Part shown: positions 7,463 through 14,212 of the stretch, piece by piece
Layout of the letters: each line of letters starts with the position of its first letter
Numbering within the stretch: the first letter of the stretch is position 1
Source: Bacteroidales bacterium UBA4621
GTDB lineage: Bacteria; Bacteroidota; Bacteroidia; Bacteroidales; Paludibacteraceae
Assembly: GCA_002387325.1 (NCBI GenBank)
Contig: DGIN01000045.1
Span: forward strand, 18,598 to 32,809
DNA: 14,212 bases
Direction of reading: 5' to 3'
Program-made: the position numbers and the translations under genes
Notes under the pieces: model-generated
Databases searched by the model: none
What the model saw: the letters and a program-made list of their open reading frames with translations, nothing else
What the model was told of the DNA's origin: nothing

Positions 7463-7495
7463 TATTAATTGTTAATTATTACTTGTTAATTGAGC

Positions 7496-8233
7496 ATGCT
7501 TCAAGGTAAAACCGCCATTATCACCGGTGCCGCACGCGGTATCGGTCGCCAGATTGCCCTTCTTTTTGCCAAAGAGGGATGTAATATCGCTATCACGTAT
7601 ATTGTCAGTACAGAGCCTGCGCAAGAGGTTTGCGACCAGGCGGAGGCAATGGGTGTAAAGGCCAAAGCCTACTTGAGCGACGCTGCTGATTTCGATGCGG
7701 CGCACAATGTGGTGGAACAGGTGGTGAAAGACTTCGGGCGAGTGGATATATTGGTGAACAATGCGGGGATTACGCGCGATACACTGCTGATGCGTATGTC
7801 GGAGCAGCAATGGGACGATGTGCTGCGTATCAATCTCAAGTCGGTTTTCAATTTCACCCATGCCGTTACCCCCGTTATGCTTCGCCAGCGTAGTGGTTCG
7901 ATTATCTCTATGTCTTCGGTGGTAGGGCTGAGCGGTAATGCGGGGCAAGCCAACTATGCGGCTTCCAAAGCGGGGATTGTCGCTCTGATGAAATCCACAG
8001 CCAAGGAACTTGGCAGCCGCGGTATCCGTGCCAATGCCATTGCCCCCGGTTTTATTATGACCGATATGACAGCCGCTTTGCCCGAAGAAACGCTCAAACA
8101 GTTTGTTTCCCTTATTCCTATGCGCCGTGCGGGACAGCCGGAGGAGGTAGCCAAGGTGGCATTGTTCCTCGCCTCGGATTTGTCGTCGTATGTGTCGGGG
8201 CAAGTGATACAAGTGAATGGCGCAATGGGATAA
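7496..8233 (+). CDS. fabG: 3-oxoacyl-[ACP] reductase FabG
   Basis: A 245-residue short-chain dehydrogenase that reduces beta-ketoacyl-ACP with NADPH in the type II fatty-acid synthesis cycle. The Rossmann cofactor motif TGAARGIG is at residues 10-17, NNAG follows the fourth strand, the catalytic Ser141 lies in SMSSVVG, and Tyr154/Lys158 in NYAASKAG have the spacing expected for FabG. The tail SGQVIQVNGAMG is typical, and length matches the 244-248 residues normal for FabG. I chose ATG at 7496 (MLQGKTAIITG); an in-frame TTG two codons upstream is unlikely. FabG and other SDR reductases look alike, but the SGQ and NGAMG tail and the RINLKSVFN region favour FabG. The gene ends an apparent plus-strand run and is followed by a strong terminator at 8377-8411. 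Confidence 0.9.
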   Translation: MLQGKTAIITGAARGIGRQIALLFAKEGCNIAITYIVSTEPAQEVCDQAEAMGVKAKAYLSDAADFDAAHNVVEQVVKDFGRVDILVNNAGITRDTLLMRMSEQQWDDVLRINLKSVFNFTHAVTPVMLRQRSGSIISMSSVVGLSGNAGQANYAASKAGIVALMKSTAKELGSRGIRANAIAPGFIMTDMTAALPEETLKQFVSLIPMRRAGQPEEVAKVALFLASDLSSYVSGQVIQVNGAMG

Positions 8234-8297
8234 ATAGTGCAAACCCGTAACAGCCATATGGGGGTCTAATAGGTTTAAGGAACATCGAAAAATCAAA

Positions 8298-8362
8298 CAA
8301 GTCTGACGACTTGACCGCGGACGGGGTGTCCGCATCCCCGACCATATTATATAATTTTACGG
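8298..8362 (+). repeat. Degenerate third copy of the hairpin repeat
   Basis: In the same orientation as the left copy. A stem CAAGTC/GACTTG (8298-8303, 8308-8313, 4-nt loop) stands where stem B is elsewhere, followed by ACCGCGGACG and stem GCGGAC/GTCCGC (8317-8322, 8328-8333), then ATCCCCG and an AT-rich tail with ATAATTTTAC resembling the tail of the full copies. Stem A is missing. It lies between fabG and the terminator. The rest of the 8234-8416 gap shows nothing else apart from the terminator. Confidence 0.65.
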
Positions 8363-8376
8363 AAAAACGACATTGA

Positions 8377-8411
8377 AAAGAGGCTGCCTACACTTGTCAG
8401 GCAGCCTCTTT
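8377..8411. terminator. Bidirectional intrinsic terminator
   Basis: A perfect 13-bp stem (8377-8389 with 8399-8411; core AGAGGCTGCCT / AGGCAGCCTCT) with a 9-base loop is followed on the plus strand by TTTGTTTTTT and preceded by an A-tract, so it can stop transcription from both sides. It separates fabG (+) from the minus-strand regulator remnant, whose restored stop lies at 8417-8419. Confidence 0.92.
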
Positions 8412-8416
8412 GTTTT

Positions 8417-9800
8417 TTAGAAACAGAGTGCTTTCACTTGCTCTTCGAGCATATCTCGGTTGACGGCGCGGTTGCGGGTCTGGGTACGGTAGTTATAGAC
8501 CGTTTTTGGTGGAAAGGCGTAAGAAACGTGCAATATCCTCCGAATTGGTGATTCCGAGACGGATAAGTGTGAATATACGCAGTTCGGTGGACAGGCGGTT
8601 TTGTTGCGGGATGCTAAAACGTTCCTCCGGACGGAGCAGTGTATTGAAGTCCTCTACAAAACGGGGAAATAGAGAGAGAAAAGTCTCGTCAAAATGCTGG
8701 TAGAAATCGCGCAGGGCATGGTCGGTTGGATCGTCTTGCCGTATAGAGCGCAGCAATTGTTTGGATTGGTCGGACAGCACCATACGCAGCAGTCCTTTGT
8801 GGTATTGGTTCATCTGCTCAATGATGTCCGAACATTCTGTCATATATCGTGTTACGTAGGTATCTCGGATACGGTTGGAGTCGTTGAGTTGTGTATTGAG
8901 AAGCGACAGTTGCCGGTTGGAGTCGGCTAATTGTGTGTTGCGCATCACTAATTGTGCGTTGGCGCGGTGCCATTTGCGCATAATCACCACAAACACGCAT
9001 AGCAGTATCACCAATACGGAAACGGCGATGGTGAGCGAGTAGATAAGTGTTTTTTGCCGGTGTTGCTGCTCGGCTATCTTGTCATGATAAGTGTTGAGTA
9101 TGAGTGGCATATCGTTGGCCATCTCTATGGTACGCAGTCGTGCCTTGCTGTGTTGTGCATCGGATATGCAGCAGTTCATATACCGGTAAGCGCGTTCTAT
9201 GTCGCCTTGTTGGAAGAGGATGAGGGCTACTTCCCGCAAGGAGGCGTGTTCCATCACACCATGCTGCATGTCGCTGATGGCAGACAGGGCGAAATAGTAG
9301 AGTGCCGAGTCCAGCATCGGTTGTGCGCCTGTTTGCCGGTAGAGACGCTGGTAGCAGGAACCGATAGAGTTGGCAAGGTAGCGTATATAGTCCGAACTGT
9401 CGGGCAGTTGCGACCAAACAGGGAGCAGAATAGACAGTGCCGCTTGCGGTGAGGTCTCCATAGTAACAAGTACACGTTCTTGCGTAAGCCAAATGGGATT
9501 GTTTTCGGTTTCTATGACCTTCTTGCGCAGGGGGAGGATATGTTTGCGTGCTTCCGCACGGTCTTCCTCAAAAGTGGTGAATTCCGCCTGCCAGATATAG
9601 ACGAGACTCAGTGTGCGGTAGTAGCCGGTTAGCAGGCTGGTGTCAAGTTGCTGTTCGACGGAACGGAGTAAGGAAAAGGCTTTCTGATAGTTGCCGCTCA
9701 CCGCCATACTCTGTGCCAAACAGATGGTGGAGCGTTGTTCGGCGGTGCGGTTGCGGTTGGTACGGGCGATGTGGATGGCTTTCTGGGCGTAGCAGATATT
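8417..9800 (-). pseudogene. DUF6377-like TPR/transmembrane/HTH regulator, truncated and frameshifted
   Basis: The open part (8493-9719, 408 codons from a TTG) holds TPR-like helices (about residues 1-215), one membrane helix (about 225-248), a coiled coil (NTQLADSNRQLSLLNTQL) and the start of a C-terminal HTH (ELRIFTLIRLGITNSEDIARFLRLS). This order matches the Bacteroidota DUF6377 regulators. Two defects are visible. After STKN the frame stops at 8493-8495; reading one T fewer in the T5 run at 8503-8507 restores the expected tail STKTVYNYRTQTRNRA and runs to a TAA at 8417-8419. Upstream, homologous-looking sequence (NICYAQKAIHIARTN) begins exactly at the sdaA stop codon, with no signal peptide, no N-terminal quarter and no good start codon. 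The frameshift could be an assembly error; the missing 5' end could not. Possible starts are TTG 9719 or ATG 9707. Confidence 0.75.
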
Positions 9801-10995
9801 ACATCTGGTGAAAATCCCTTGCCAAACCGCCTTCTCCAGTCTCTTTGTAGAGCGAGGGCAGGTCGTGTCCCGTCTGTTTCATCACTTCGACCACCTTGTC
9901 AAACGACACGCGGTGGCTGCCGTCGGTGAAGGAGGAATACAGGTTCGCATCCAAAGCGCGTGCGGCTGCGTAGGCATTGCGCTCGATACACGGTATCTGT
10001 ACCAATCCGCATACGGGGTCGCAGGTCATACCTAAGTGGTGTTCCAGACCCATCTCGGCGGCGTATTCTATCTGCGCTACCGACCCGCCGAACAGTTGGG
10101 TGGCTGCCGCCGAAGCCATCGCACAGGCTACACCCACTTCGCCTTGGCAGCCCACTTCGGCACCCGAGATGGAGGCGTTTTGTTTCACTATGTTGCCCAC
10201 CAAGCCTGCGGTGGCAAGGGCGTGCAGAATACGTTTCTCGCTGAAATTGCGGCTTTTCCACAGGTGGTACAATACGCCCGGCATTACACCGCACGAACCG
10301 CACGTGGGGGCGGTTACTATCCTGCCGCCGCTTGCATTCTCTTCCGCCACCGCCAAGGCGTAGGCAAACACCAGACCGCGTGTACGGATGTTGTCTTTGT
10401 AACCGCTGGCTTTTACATAGTACATATTCGCCTTGCGGCGCAGGTGCAACGGTCCCGGAAGCACCCCCTCGGCATCCAGTCCGCGCTCCACTGCCTCCAC
10501 CATTATGCGCCAGACGGTTCGCAGATAGTCCCAAATCTCTTTGCCTTCGCAATCTTCCACATATTCCCAGTACCCTTTCCCCTCAAATTCGCAATAGTGC
10601 ATAATGTCGAGCAGGGTGTGCCTGTCGTACAGGTCGGGCGTATTGGGTTCGGTATAATCGGGGGCTGCCAAAGCACCGCCGCCCACACTGTATATCAGCC
10701 ATTTGCCTGTCTCTTTGCCGTCCGCATCGTAGGCACGGAACTCCATTCCGTTGGGGTGAAAATCAAGGAAGGTATGCGGTTTCCATACTATACGTATGCC
10801 GGGTATGGTGTCCATAATCGCCACATCGGTCATGTGCCCGTGTCCCGTAGCCGCCAATGAGCCGTAGAGCGTAACCTCATAGCGGGCGGCATCGGGGTAC
10901 TTGGCATAGAATATCTCCGCCGCCTTGCGCGGTCCCATGGTATGGCTGCTCGAAGGTCCGTAGCCGATACGGTATATTTCCCGAATCGATTTCAC
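9799..10995 (-). CDS. sdaA: L-serine dehydratase, iron-sulfur, single chain
   Basis: A 398-residue enzyme that deaminates L-serine to pyruvate and ammonia using a [4Fe-4S] cluster. The opening MKSIREIYRIGYGPSSSHTM with GPRKAAE and YGSLAATGHGH is the family's beta domain, and APTCGSCGVMPG and GAEVGCQGEVG lie in the alpha domain. Cys283 (GCQGEVG), Cys325 and Cys336 (CDPVCGLVQIPC) have the spacing expected for the cluster ligands. Alpha and beta domains are fused, as in Bacteroides. Initiation is at GTG 10993-10995; homologues begin with the same MKSI, and the codon lies in the last unit of an octamer array. The protein is complete, ending SLYKETGEGGLARDF plus three residues, where the truncated regulator abuts. 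It lies 27 bases after the thioesterase gene, probably in one transcript. Confidence 0.95.
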   Translation of the reverse strand: MKSIREIYRIGYGPSSSHTMGPRKAAEIFYAKYPDAARYEVTLYGSLAATGHGHMTDVAIMDTIPGIRIVWKPHTFLDFHPNGMEFRAYDADGKETGKWLIYSVGGGALAAPDYTEPNTPDLYDRHTLLDIMHYCEFEGKGYWEYVEDCEGKEIWDYLRTVWRIMVEAVERGLDAEGVLPGPLHLRRKANMYYVKASGYKDNIRTRGLVFAYALAVAEENASGGRIVTAPTCGSCGVMPGVLYHLWKSRNFSEKRILHALATAGLVGNIVKQNASISGAEVGCQGEVGVACAMASAAATQLFGGSVAQIEYAAEMGLEHHLGMTCDPVCGLVQIPCIERNAYAAARALDANLYSSFTDGSHRVSFDKVVEVMKQTGHDLPSLYKETGEGGLARDFHQM

Positions 10996-11029
10996 AATTT
11001 ACAAATTAACAAACTTACACATTTACAAA
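10990..11029 (-). repeat. Octamer array between thioesterase and serine dehydratase genes
   Basis: Five consecutive 8-bp units (11022-11029, 11014-11021, 11006-11013, 10998-11005, 10990-10997) read on the minus strand as variants of TTTGTAAA: TTTGTAAA twice, TGTGTAAG, TTTGTTAA and TTGTGAAA. The first unit contains the TAA stop of the thioesterase and the last contains the GTG start of sdaA. A perfect -7-like TAAGTTTG lies at 11010-11017, but no TTTG is at the right distance upstream, so a promoter is doubtful. Confidence 0.75.
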
Positions 11030-11757
11030 TTGGAAATCGTTATCTTCGCCGTGCAGGCGTTCTCCCCCGCTTCGTTTTTCTGGATATATTCCACTCCGTC
11101 GGCTTGGACGAGGTAATGGGTGTCAAGCGGCATACCCATCCTGACCTCGCGCTGGTAGTTGATGTCGAGGCGCACGCGCTTGCCCGCCCAGTCGGGGCGG
11201 TAGGCATTGAGCATTGTCTCGAGGTATTTGCACGAGTTGCAATGCCGGTTGTAGTCCACGTCGGAGTATTGCACGGTATGCGGCACTATGCCTGTCGGTT
11301 CGGCTATCGGCAATATGCGTGCGGGGCGTGCCATATCCAATACCTCGCCGTCCACGTTGGAGGTGAAAACCTCGCGGTCGAACACATTCACAATCTCGCG
11401 CTTCTCAAGGCTCAGTACCGCCCATTGGCTTTTGCATATACCTATAAGGCGCAATTCCCCGTTTGCCTGCTTGAGGTAGAGACGGAAATCACGTGTGGAA
11501 ATCATATGCGCATTCTGCTCGATCCATGTCTCGAAAACCATTGTCTCGCCGTGGGTGGGGAAACAGGTCATCTCCACCGACAGGCGTGTCAGTATCCACG
11601 TCAGCCCCTGCGGGTAAAGGTATTTGATACCGAACCCGAGTTCGTCCGCCACTCTGCCTGCCGTCTCCAGCAGGTAGTTCTCCAATACATACAACCGCAA
11701 CCGGCGGTTGAAATCCACTTCCTGATACTTTATTTCGTATTCGTACTGATACTTCAT
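11023..11757 (-). CDS. Acyl-ACP thioesterase (FatA/FatB-like)
   Basis: A 244-residue double-hotdog protein that hydrolyses acyl-ACP to free fatty acid. Family marks seen are YEIKYQEVDFNRRLRLYVL near the N-terminus, TWILTRLSVEM, FETWIEQNAHMISTRDFRLY, SQWAVLSLEKREIVN and the second hotdog motif DVDYNRHCNSCKYLETML with the Asn-x-His catalytic pair. Length matches bacterial members. The frame is open from an ATG at 11781, but the first eight residues (MCKLVNYL) are only translation of the octamer array, and family members begin close to MKYQYEYEIKYQ, so I chose ATG at 11755-11757. It follows the S9 peptidase by 44 bases. Fatty-acid release may serve lipid turnover; chain-length preference cannot be read from sequence. 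Confidence 0.9.
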   Translation of the reverse strand: MKYQYEYEIKYQEVDFNRRLRLYVLENYLLETAGRVADELGFGIKYLYPQGLTWILTRLSVEMTCFPTHGETMVFETWIEQNAHMISTRDFRLYLKQANGELRLIGICKSQWAVLSLEKREIVNVFDREVFTSNVDGEVLDMARPARILPIAEPTGIVPHTVQYSDVDYNRHCNSCKYLETMLNAYRPDWAGKRVRLDINYQREVRMGMPLDTHYLVQADGVEYIQKNEAGENACTAKITISNL

Positions 11758-11764
11758 AAGATAA

Positions 11765-11796
11765 TTTACCAATTTACACACTTACCAATTTACAAA
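11765..11796 (-). repeat. Octamer array upstream of the thioesterase start
   Basis: Four consecutive 8-bp units (11789-11796, 11781-11788, 11773-11780, 11765-11772) read on the minus strand TTTGTAAA, TTGGTAAG, TGTGTAAA, TTGGTAAA. They fit the consensus T(T/G)(T/G)GTAA(A/G), as do most units before sdaA. The array fills most of the 44-base spacer between the S9 peptidase stop and the thioesterase ATG. Confidence 0.75.
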
Positions 11797-11801
11797 TTCT
11801 T

Positions 11802-13907
11802 TCATTTCAGCCACTTGTCCAGCCAGTCGAAGAACGTGCGCTGCCACAGAATGCCGTTTTGCGGCTGCAGCACCCAATGGTTCTCGTCCGGGAAGATGAG
11901 CAATTCGGCAGGCACGCCGCGCATTTTCGCTGCGTCAAAAGCCGCCATAGCCTGGTTGGCGAGGATACGGTAGTCTTTCTCGCCGTGGATACAGAGAATA
12001 GGCGTGTCCCATTTGTCGACAAACCGGTGCGGCGAATTGGCAAACGTGCGCTGTGCCACGGCGTTGTCTTTCTCCCAGAACGCACCGCCCATATCCCAGT
12101 TGGCAAACCATTTCTCCTCGGTCTCGAGGTACTGCATCTCCATATTGAAGATACCGTCGTGGGCGATAAACGCCTTGAAACGGTGGTCGTGGTGCCCTGC
12201 TATCCAATAGACGCTGTACCCGCCGAAAGAGGCGCCCACGCACCCGAGACGGTCTTTGTCCACGTTGGGCGAGTGGGCGGCAAACTCGTCTATGGCGGTG
12301 AAATAGTCGCGCATACATTGTCCCCCGTAGTCGCCGCTGATCTCCTCGTTCCACTCCTTGCCGAAACCGGGCAAGCCACGCCGGTTCGGTGCTACAATGA
12401 TATAGTCGTTGGCGGCCATCATCATAAAGTTCCAGCGGAAGCTCCAGAACTGGCTCACAGGCGACTGCGGTCCGCCCTCGCAGTAGAGCAGGGTGGGGTA
12501 CTTCTTGGTCGGGTCGAAATGCGGCGGGTAGATTATCCATGTAAGCATCTGTTTGCCGTCGGTGGTTGTCTGCCAACGCGGCTCCACACGCCCCATCTCT
12601 ATCCTGTCGTAGATATTCTTGTTCTCGAATGTCAGTTGGTTCAATTCGCATTGTGTATTGTCCGTTGTGAATTGATATATCTCGTTTGCCTCGCGCATCG
12701 AGTGGCGCAAACAGATATAGGTGTCCCCTATGTTCCCGCACGGCTCGTAGTCGTACTGCCCATCGGGTGTCAGTTGGCTGATTGTGCATTCCCCATTGTG
12801 CATTCGGCATTGGTAAATCCGCTCCGTAGCGTGCCAAACGGCATTGAAGACGAGGGTGCTGTCGTCTTTCCAGTAGTACGAATCCACATTGGTGTCCAAT
12901 CCGCGGCTGGCAAAGATTTTCTCTCCCGTTGTGCGGTTCATAATGAAGAGGCGGTTCTCGTCGCTCTCGTACCCGTCGCGCTCCATACTCTGCCAGGCTA
13001 TATACTGCCCGTCGGGCGAGTAAGCGGGATTGGTGTCGTAGCCGAGGTTCTCCTCGGTGATGTTCTTGTGCGAACCCGTGCGCACGTCATAGATGTATAT
13101 GTCCGAGTTGGTCGAAAGCGCATAGTCGAGACCTGTCTTCTTGCGGCACGTGTAGGCAATTTCCGTGCCGTCGGGACTCCACGCCCACTGCTCCACGCCG
13201 CCGAAAGGCTTCATCGGACTCTCGTAGGGCGTGCCTTCCAGCAGGTTGGTCACATCCGTAACCTGCAACTGCTTGTCCGCCAAGTTGTTTTTGTCCAACC
13301 GCACAAGAAACGGTTGCGGCGCACTCTCCGTCCATTCGTCCCAATGCTTGTACATCAGGTCGGTTACCACCCGCCCCGTGGCTTTGTCCAAGTCGGGATA
13401 GCGGTCTTGGGTGGTCTCTATGGTCTTCACCTGCGCCGCAAGCAGTATCTGCGCGTTGTCAGGCGAGAGCAGGAATCCCTCGATGTCCTTGTCAAAGCCC
13501 GTCAGACAGATGTCTTCGTTGCGCTGATCGGCACGGCGCACGTGGAAATAGAGTTTCCCGCCCTTCAGATAGGCGAGTTGCCCCTCTTTCGTCCATGCTG
13601 GAGACGAACCGGTGAACTCGTCTTCCTGCTCCAACTGACCGTTTTTCAATTTGCATATACGTATCCACGTAGTCGAGCGGTTTTCGGGGACACTATAATA
13701 ACTCACGGTGTAGGCAATCCGCTGATGGTCTGCGTCTGTTGCCACATCGCCGATACGCCCCATAGCCCACAGGGCTTCGGGAGTGAGGCGACCGCCTTCA
13801 ATGGTGATTTGGGGTTTTGTAACCGGTTCTTTCTCTTTTGTGGCATCGGTTGCGCACGATGCCGCCAACAAGGCAAGTCCTGCCATAAGCCATACGTTTG
13901 GTTTCAT
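11802..13907 (-). CDS. S9-family prolyl oligopeptidase-type lipoprotein peptidase
   Basis: A 701-residue protein. The N-terminal signal MKPNVWLMAGLALLAASC ends in a lipobox-like LAASC, so it is probably an outer-membrane or periplasmic lipoprotein. Residues of about 40-430 are WD40/TolB-like blades with repeated SPDG motifs (WAWSPDGTEIAYT, PAYSPDGQYIAWQ, FLLSPDNAQILLA), the beta-propeller that gates substrate entry. The C-terminal 260 residues are an alpha/beta hydrolase with Ser560 (GASFGGYS), Asp645 (GEKDYR) and His677 (DENHWVL), a complete catalytic triad. Family members remove dipeptides or acylated residues from oligopeptides. I took the ATG at 13905-13907, 24 bases past a consensus promoter; the longer open frame lacks a signal peptide at its start. 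It is first in a probable four-gene minus-strand operon. Exact peptide specificity is not evident. Confidence 0.92.
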   Translation of the reverse strand: MKPNVWLMAGLALLAASCATDATKEKEPVTKPQITIEGGRLTPEALWAMGRIGDVATDADHQRIAYTVSYYSVPENRSTTWIRICKLKNGQLEQEDEFTGSSPAWTKEGQLAYLKGGKLYFHVRRADQRNEDICLTGFDKDIEGFLLSPDNAQILLAAQVKTIETTQDRYPDLDKATGRVVTDLMYKHWDEWTESAPQPFLVRLDKNNLADKQLQVTDVTNLLEGTPYESPMKPFGGVEQWAWSPDGTEIAYTCRKKTGLDYALSTNSDIYIYDVRTGSHKNITEENLGYDTNPAYSPDGQYIAWQSMERDGYESDENRLFIMNRTTGEKIFASRGLDTNVDSYYWKDDSTLVFNAVWHATERIYQCRMHNGECTISQLTPDGQYDYEPCGNIGDTYICLRHSMREANEIYQFTTDNTQCELNQLTFENKNIYDRIEMGRVEPRWQTTTDGKQMLTWIIYPPHFDPTKKYPTLLYCEGGPQSPVSQFWSFRWNFMMMAANDYIIVAPNRRGLPGFGKEWNEEISGDYGGQCMRDYFTAIDEFAAHSPNVDKDRLGCVGASFGGYSVYWIAGHHDHRFKAFIAHDGIFNMEMQYLETEEKWFANWDMGGAFWEKDNAVAQRTFANSPHRFVDKWDTPILCIHGEKDYRILANQAMAAFDAAKMRGVPAELLIFPDENHWVLQPQNGILWQRTFFDWLDKWLK

Positions 13908-13930
13908 ACTTCGTTCTGTAAAATCGGTTG

Positions 13931-13962
13931 CAAAGATACAAAATAATCCGCATCCGTGCAAA
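13931..13962 (-). promoter_or_regulatory. Bacteroidota-type promoter for the S9 peptidase operon
   Basis: On the minus strand TTTG (13959-13962), a 20-base spacer and TATCTTTG (13931-13938) match the consensus perfectly. Transcription would begin near 13924, giving a leader of about 17 bases before the ATG at 13907. The next clear stop for this transcript is the terminator at 8377-8411, so it can cover the peptidase, thioesterase, serine dehydratase and the regulator remnant. Confidence 0.72.
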
Positions 13963-13989
13963 TCGCCGCCCGCCATTTTTTCCCCCTAA

Positions 13990-14123
13990 GGCAACCGCAT
14001 CAAAATTATGTATTATTCCGGGGACGCGGACGCTCTCGTTCGCGGTCGGTTTGGCACAAACCGTATGGACGATACTACGCTTGTGGAGACGACGCGTTCC
14101 GCGTCGTTATCGGCTTCGCCGAA
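13990..14123 (-). repeat. Hairpin-rich dispersed repeat, right copy (inverted)
   Basis: The reverse complement of this stretch aligns with 98-346, with roughly one difference in ten bases over the shared core. It keeps stem A (14089-14096 with 14100-14107, perfect), stem B (CGGTTTG/CAAACCG near 14046-14062, perfect), stem C with one G-T mismatch, the TCGGC/GCCGA stem (14110-14122) and the AT-rich tail near 13999-14015. It has a single 20-bp unit and lacks the 76-bp segment of the left copy, so it looks like the simpler form. It lies in the 5' flank of the S9 peptidase operon, just outside its promoter. Confidence 0.8.
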
Positions 14124-14187
14124 CTGTAAATATACCCTAATATGTCTTTCTGCTCCCTGTATACTATCTGTAGAGTATGCTGAACAA

Positions 14188-14212
14188 CCCGTTAATAACC
14201 CGTTAATAACCC
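14188..14212. repeat. 11-bp tandem repeat running off the window end
   Basis: CCCGTTAATAA occurs at 14188-14198 and 14199-14209, and a third copy begins (CCC) where the window stops. The array may continue beyond. No gene is seen between 14124 and the end. Confidence 0.65.

Noticed and set aside
11859..13946. A 695-codon open frame on the plus strand opposite the S9 peptidase
   Set aside because: It is antisense to a gene with complete catalytic motifs and a signal peptide, has no recognisable domain, and its low-complexity Val/His/Arg-rich content is a mirror of the real codons.
14161..14180. Hairpin near ATACT/AGTAT as a terminator
   Set aside because: The stem is only about five pairs, there is no U-tract and no adjacent gene end is visible.

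Overview
The window looks like chromosome from a Bacteroidales (Bacteroidota) bacterium. Several start regions carry the Bacteroidota sigma-factor promoter signature (TTTG, about 20 bases, TAnnTTTG), genes lack Shine-Dalgarno sequences, and the gene content fits the phylum: an OmpP1/FadL-type barrel next to a TPR protein and LptC, a single-chain Fe-S L-serine dehydratase, a FatA-like acyl-ACP thioesterase, an S9 lipoprotein peptidase and a DUF6377-like TPR regulator. No tRNA, rRNA, CRISPR array, transposase or phage gene was seen.

Layout. Positions 1-498 hold no gene but are dense in repeats: a 25-bp-spaced direct repeat, a hairpin-rich dispersed element (98-346), and a five-copy 20-bp tandem array whose last copy supplies the -33 box of the promoter for a patatin-like phospholipase (499-1416, +). 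An AraC-family regulator (1490-2359, -) converges on it and diverges from cardiolipin synthase (2577-3971, +). Next comes a plus-strand envelope cluster: outer-membrane barrel (4074-5303), secreted TPR protein (5389-6810), LptC (6810-7403, overlapping the TPR stop codon by one base) and FabG (7496-8233). A strong bidirectional terminator (8377-8411) closes it. From the other side, one promoter at 13931-13962 appears to drive a minus-strand run: S9 peptidase (11802-13907), acyl-ACP thioesterase (11023-11757), L-serine dehydratase (9799-10995) and a damaged DUF6377-like gene (8417-9800). A second copy of the hairpin element, inverted relative to the first, lies at 13990-14123, and a degenerate third copy at 8298-8362.

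The genes are mostly envelope and lipid functions (phospholipase, cardiolipin synthase, LPS export, fatty-acid reduction, acyl-ACP hydrolysis) with ordinary housekeeping biology. I see no convincing new multi-gene system. The unusual content is in the non-coding and repeat layer: the 13.6-kb-spaced inverted structured repeats, a 20-bp tandem array built into a promoter, octamer arrays that carry start and stop codons in the minus-strand operon, a 21-bp-stem hairpin inside the lptC signal-peptide region, and a regulator that has lost its 5' end exactly at the neighbour's stop codon and has a frameshift just before its DNA-binding tail.
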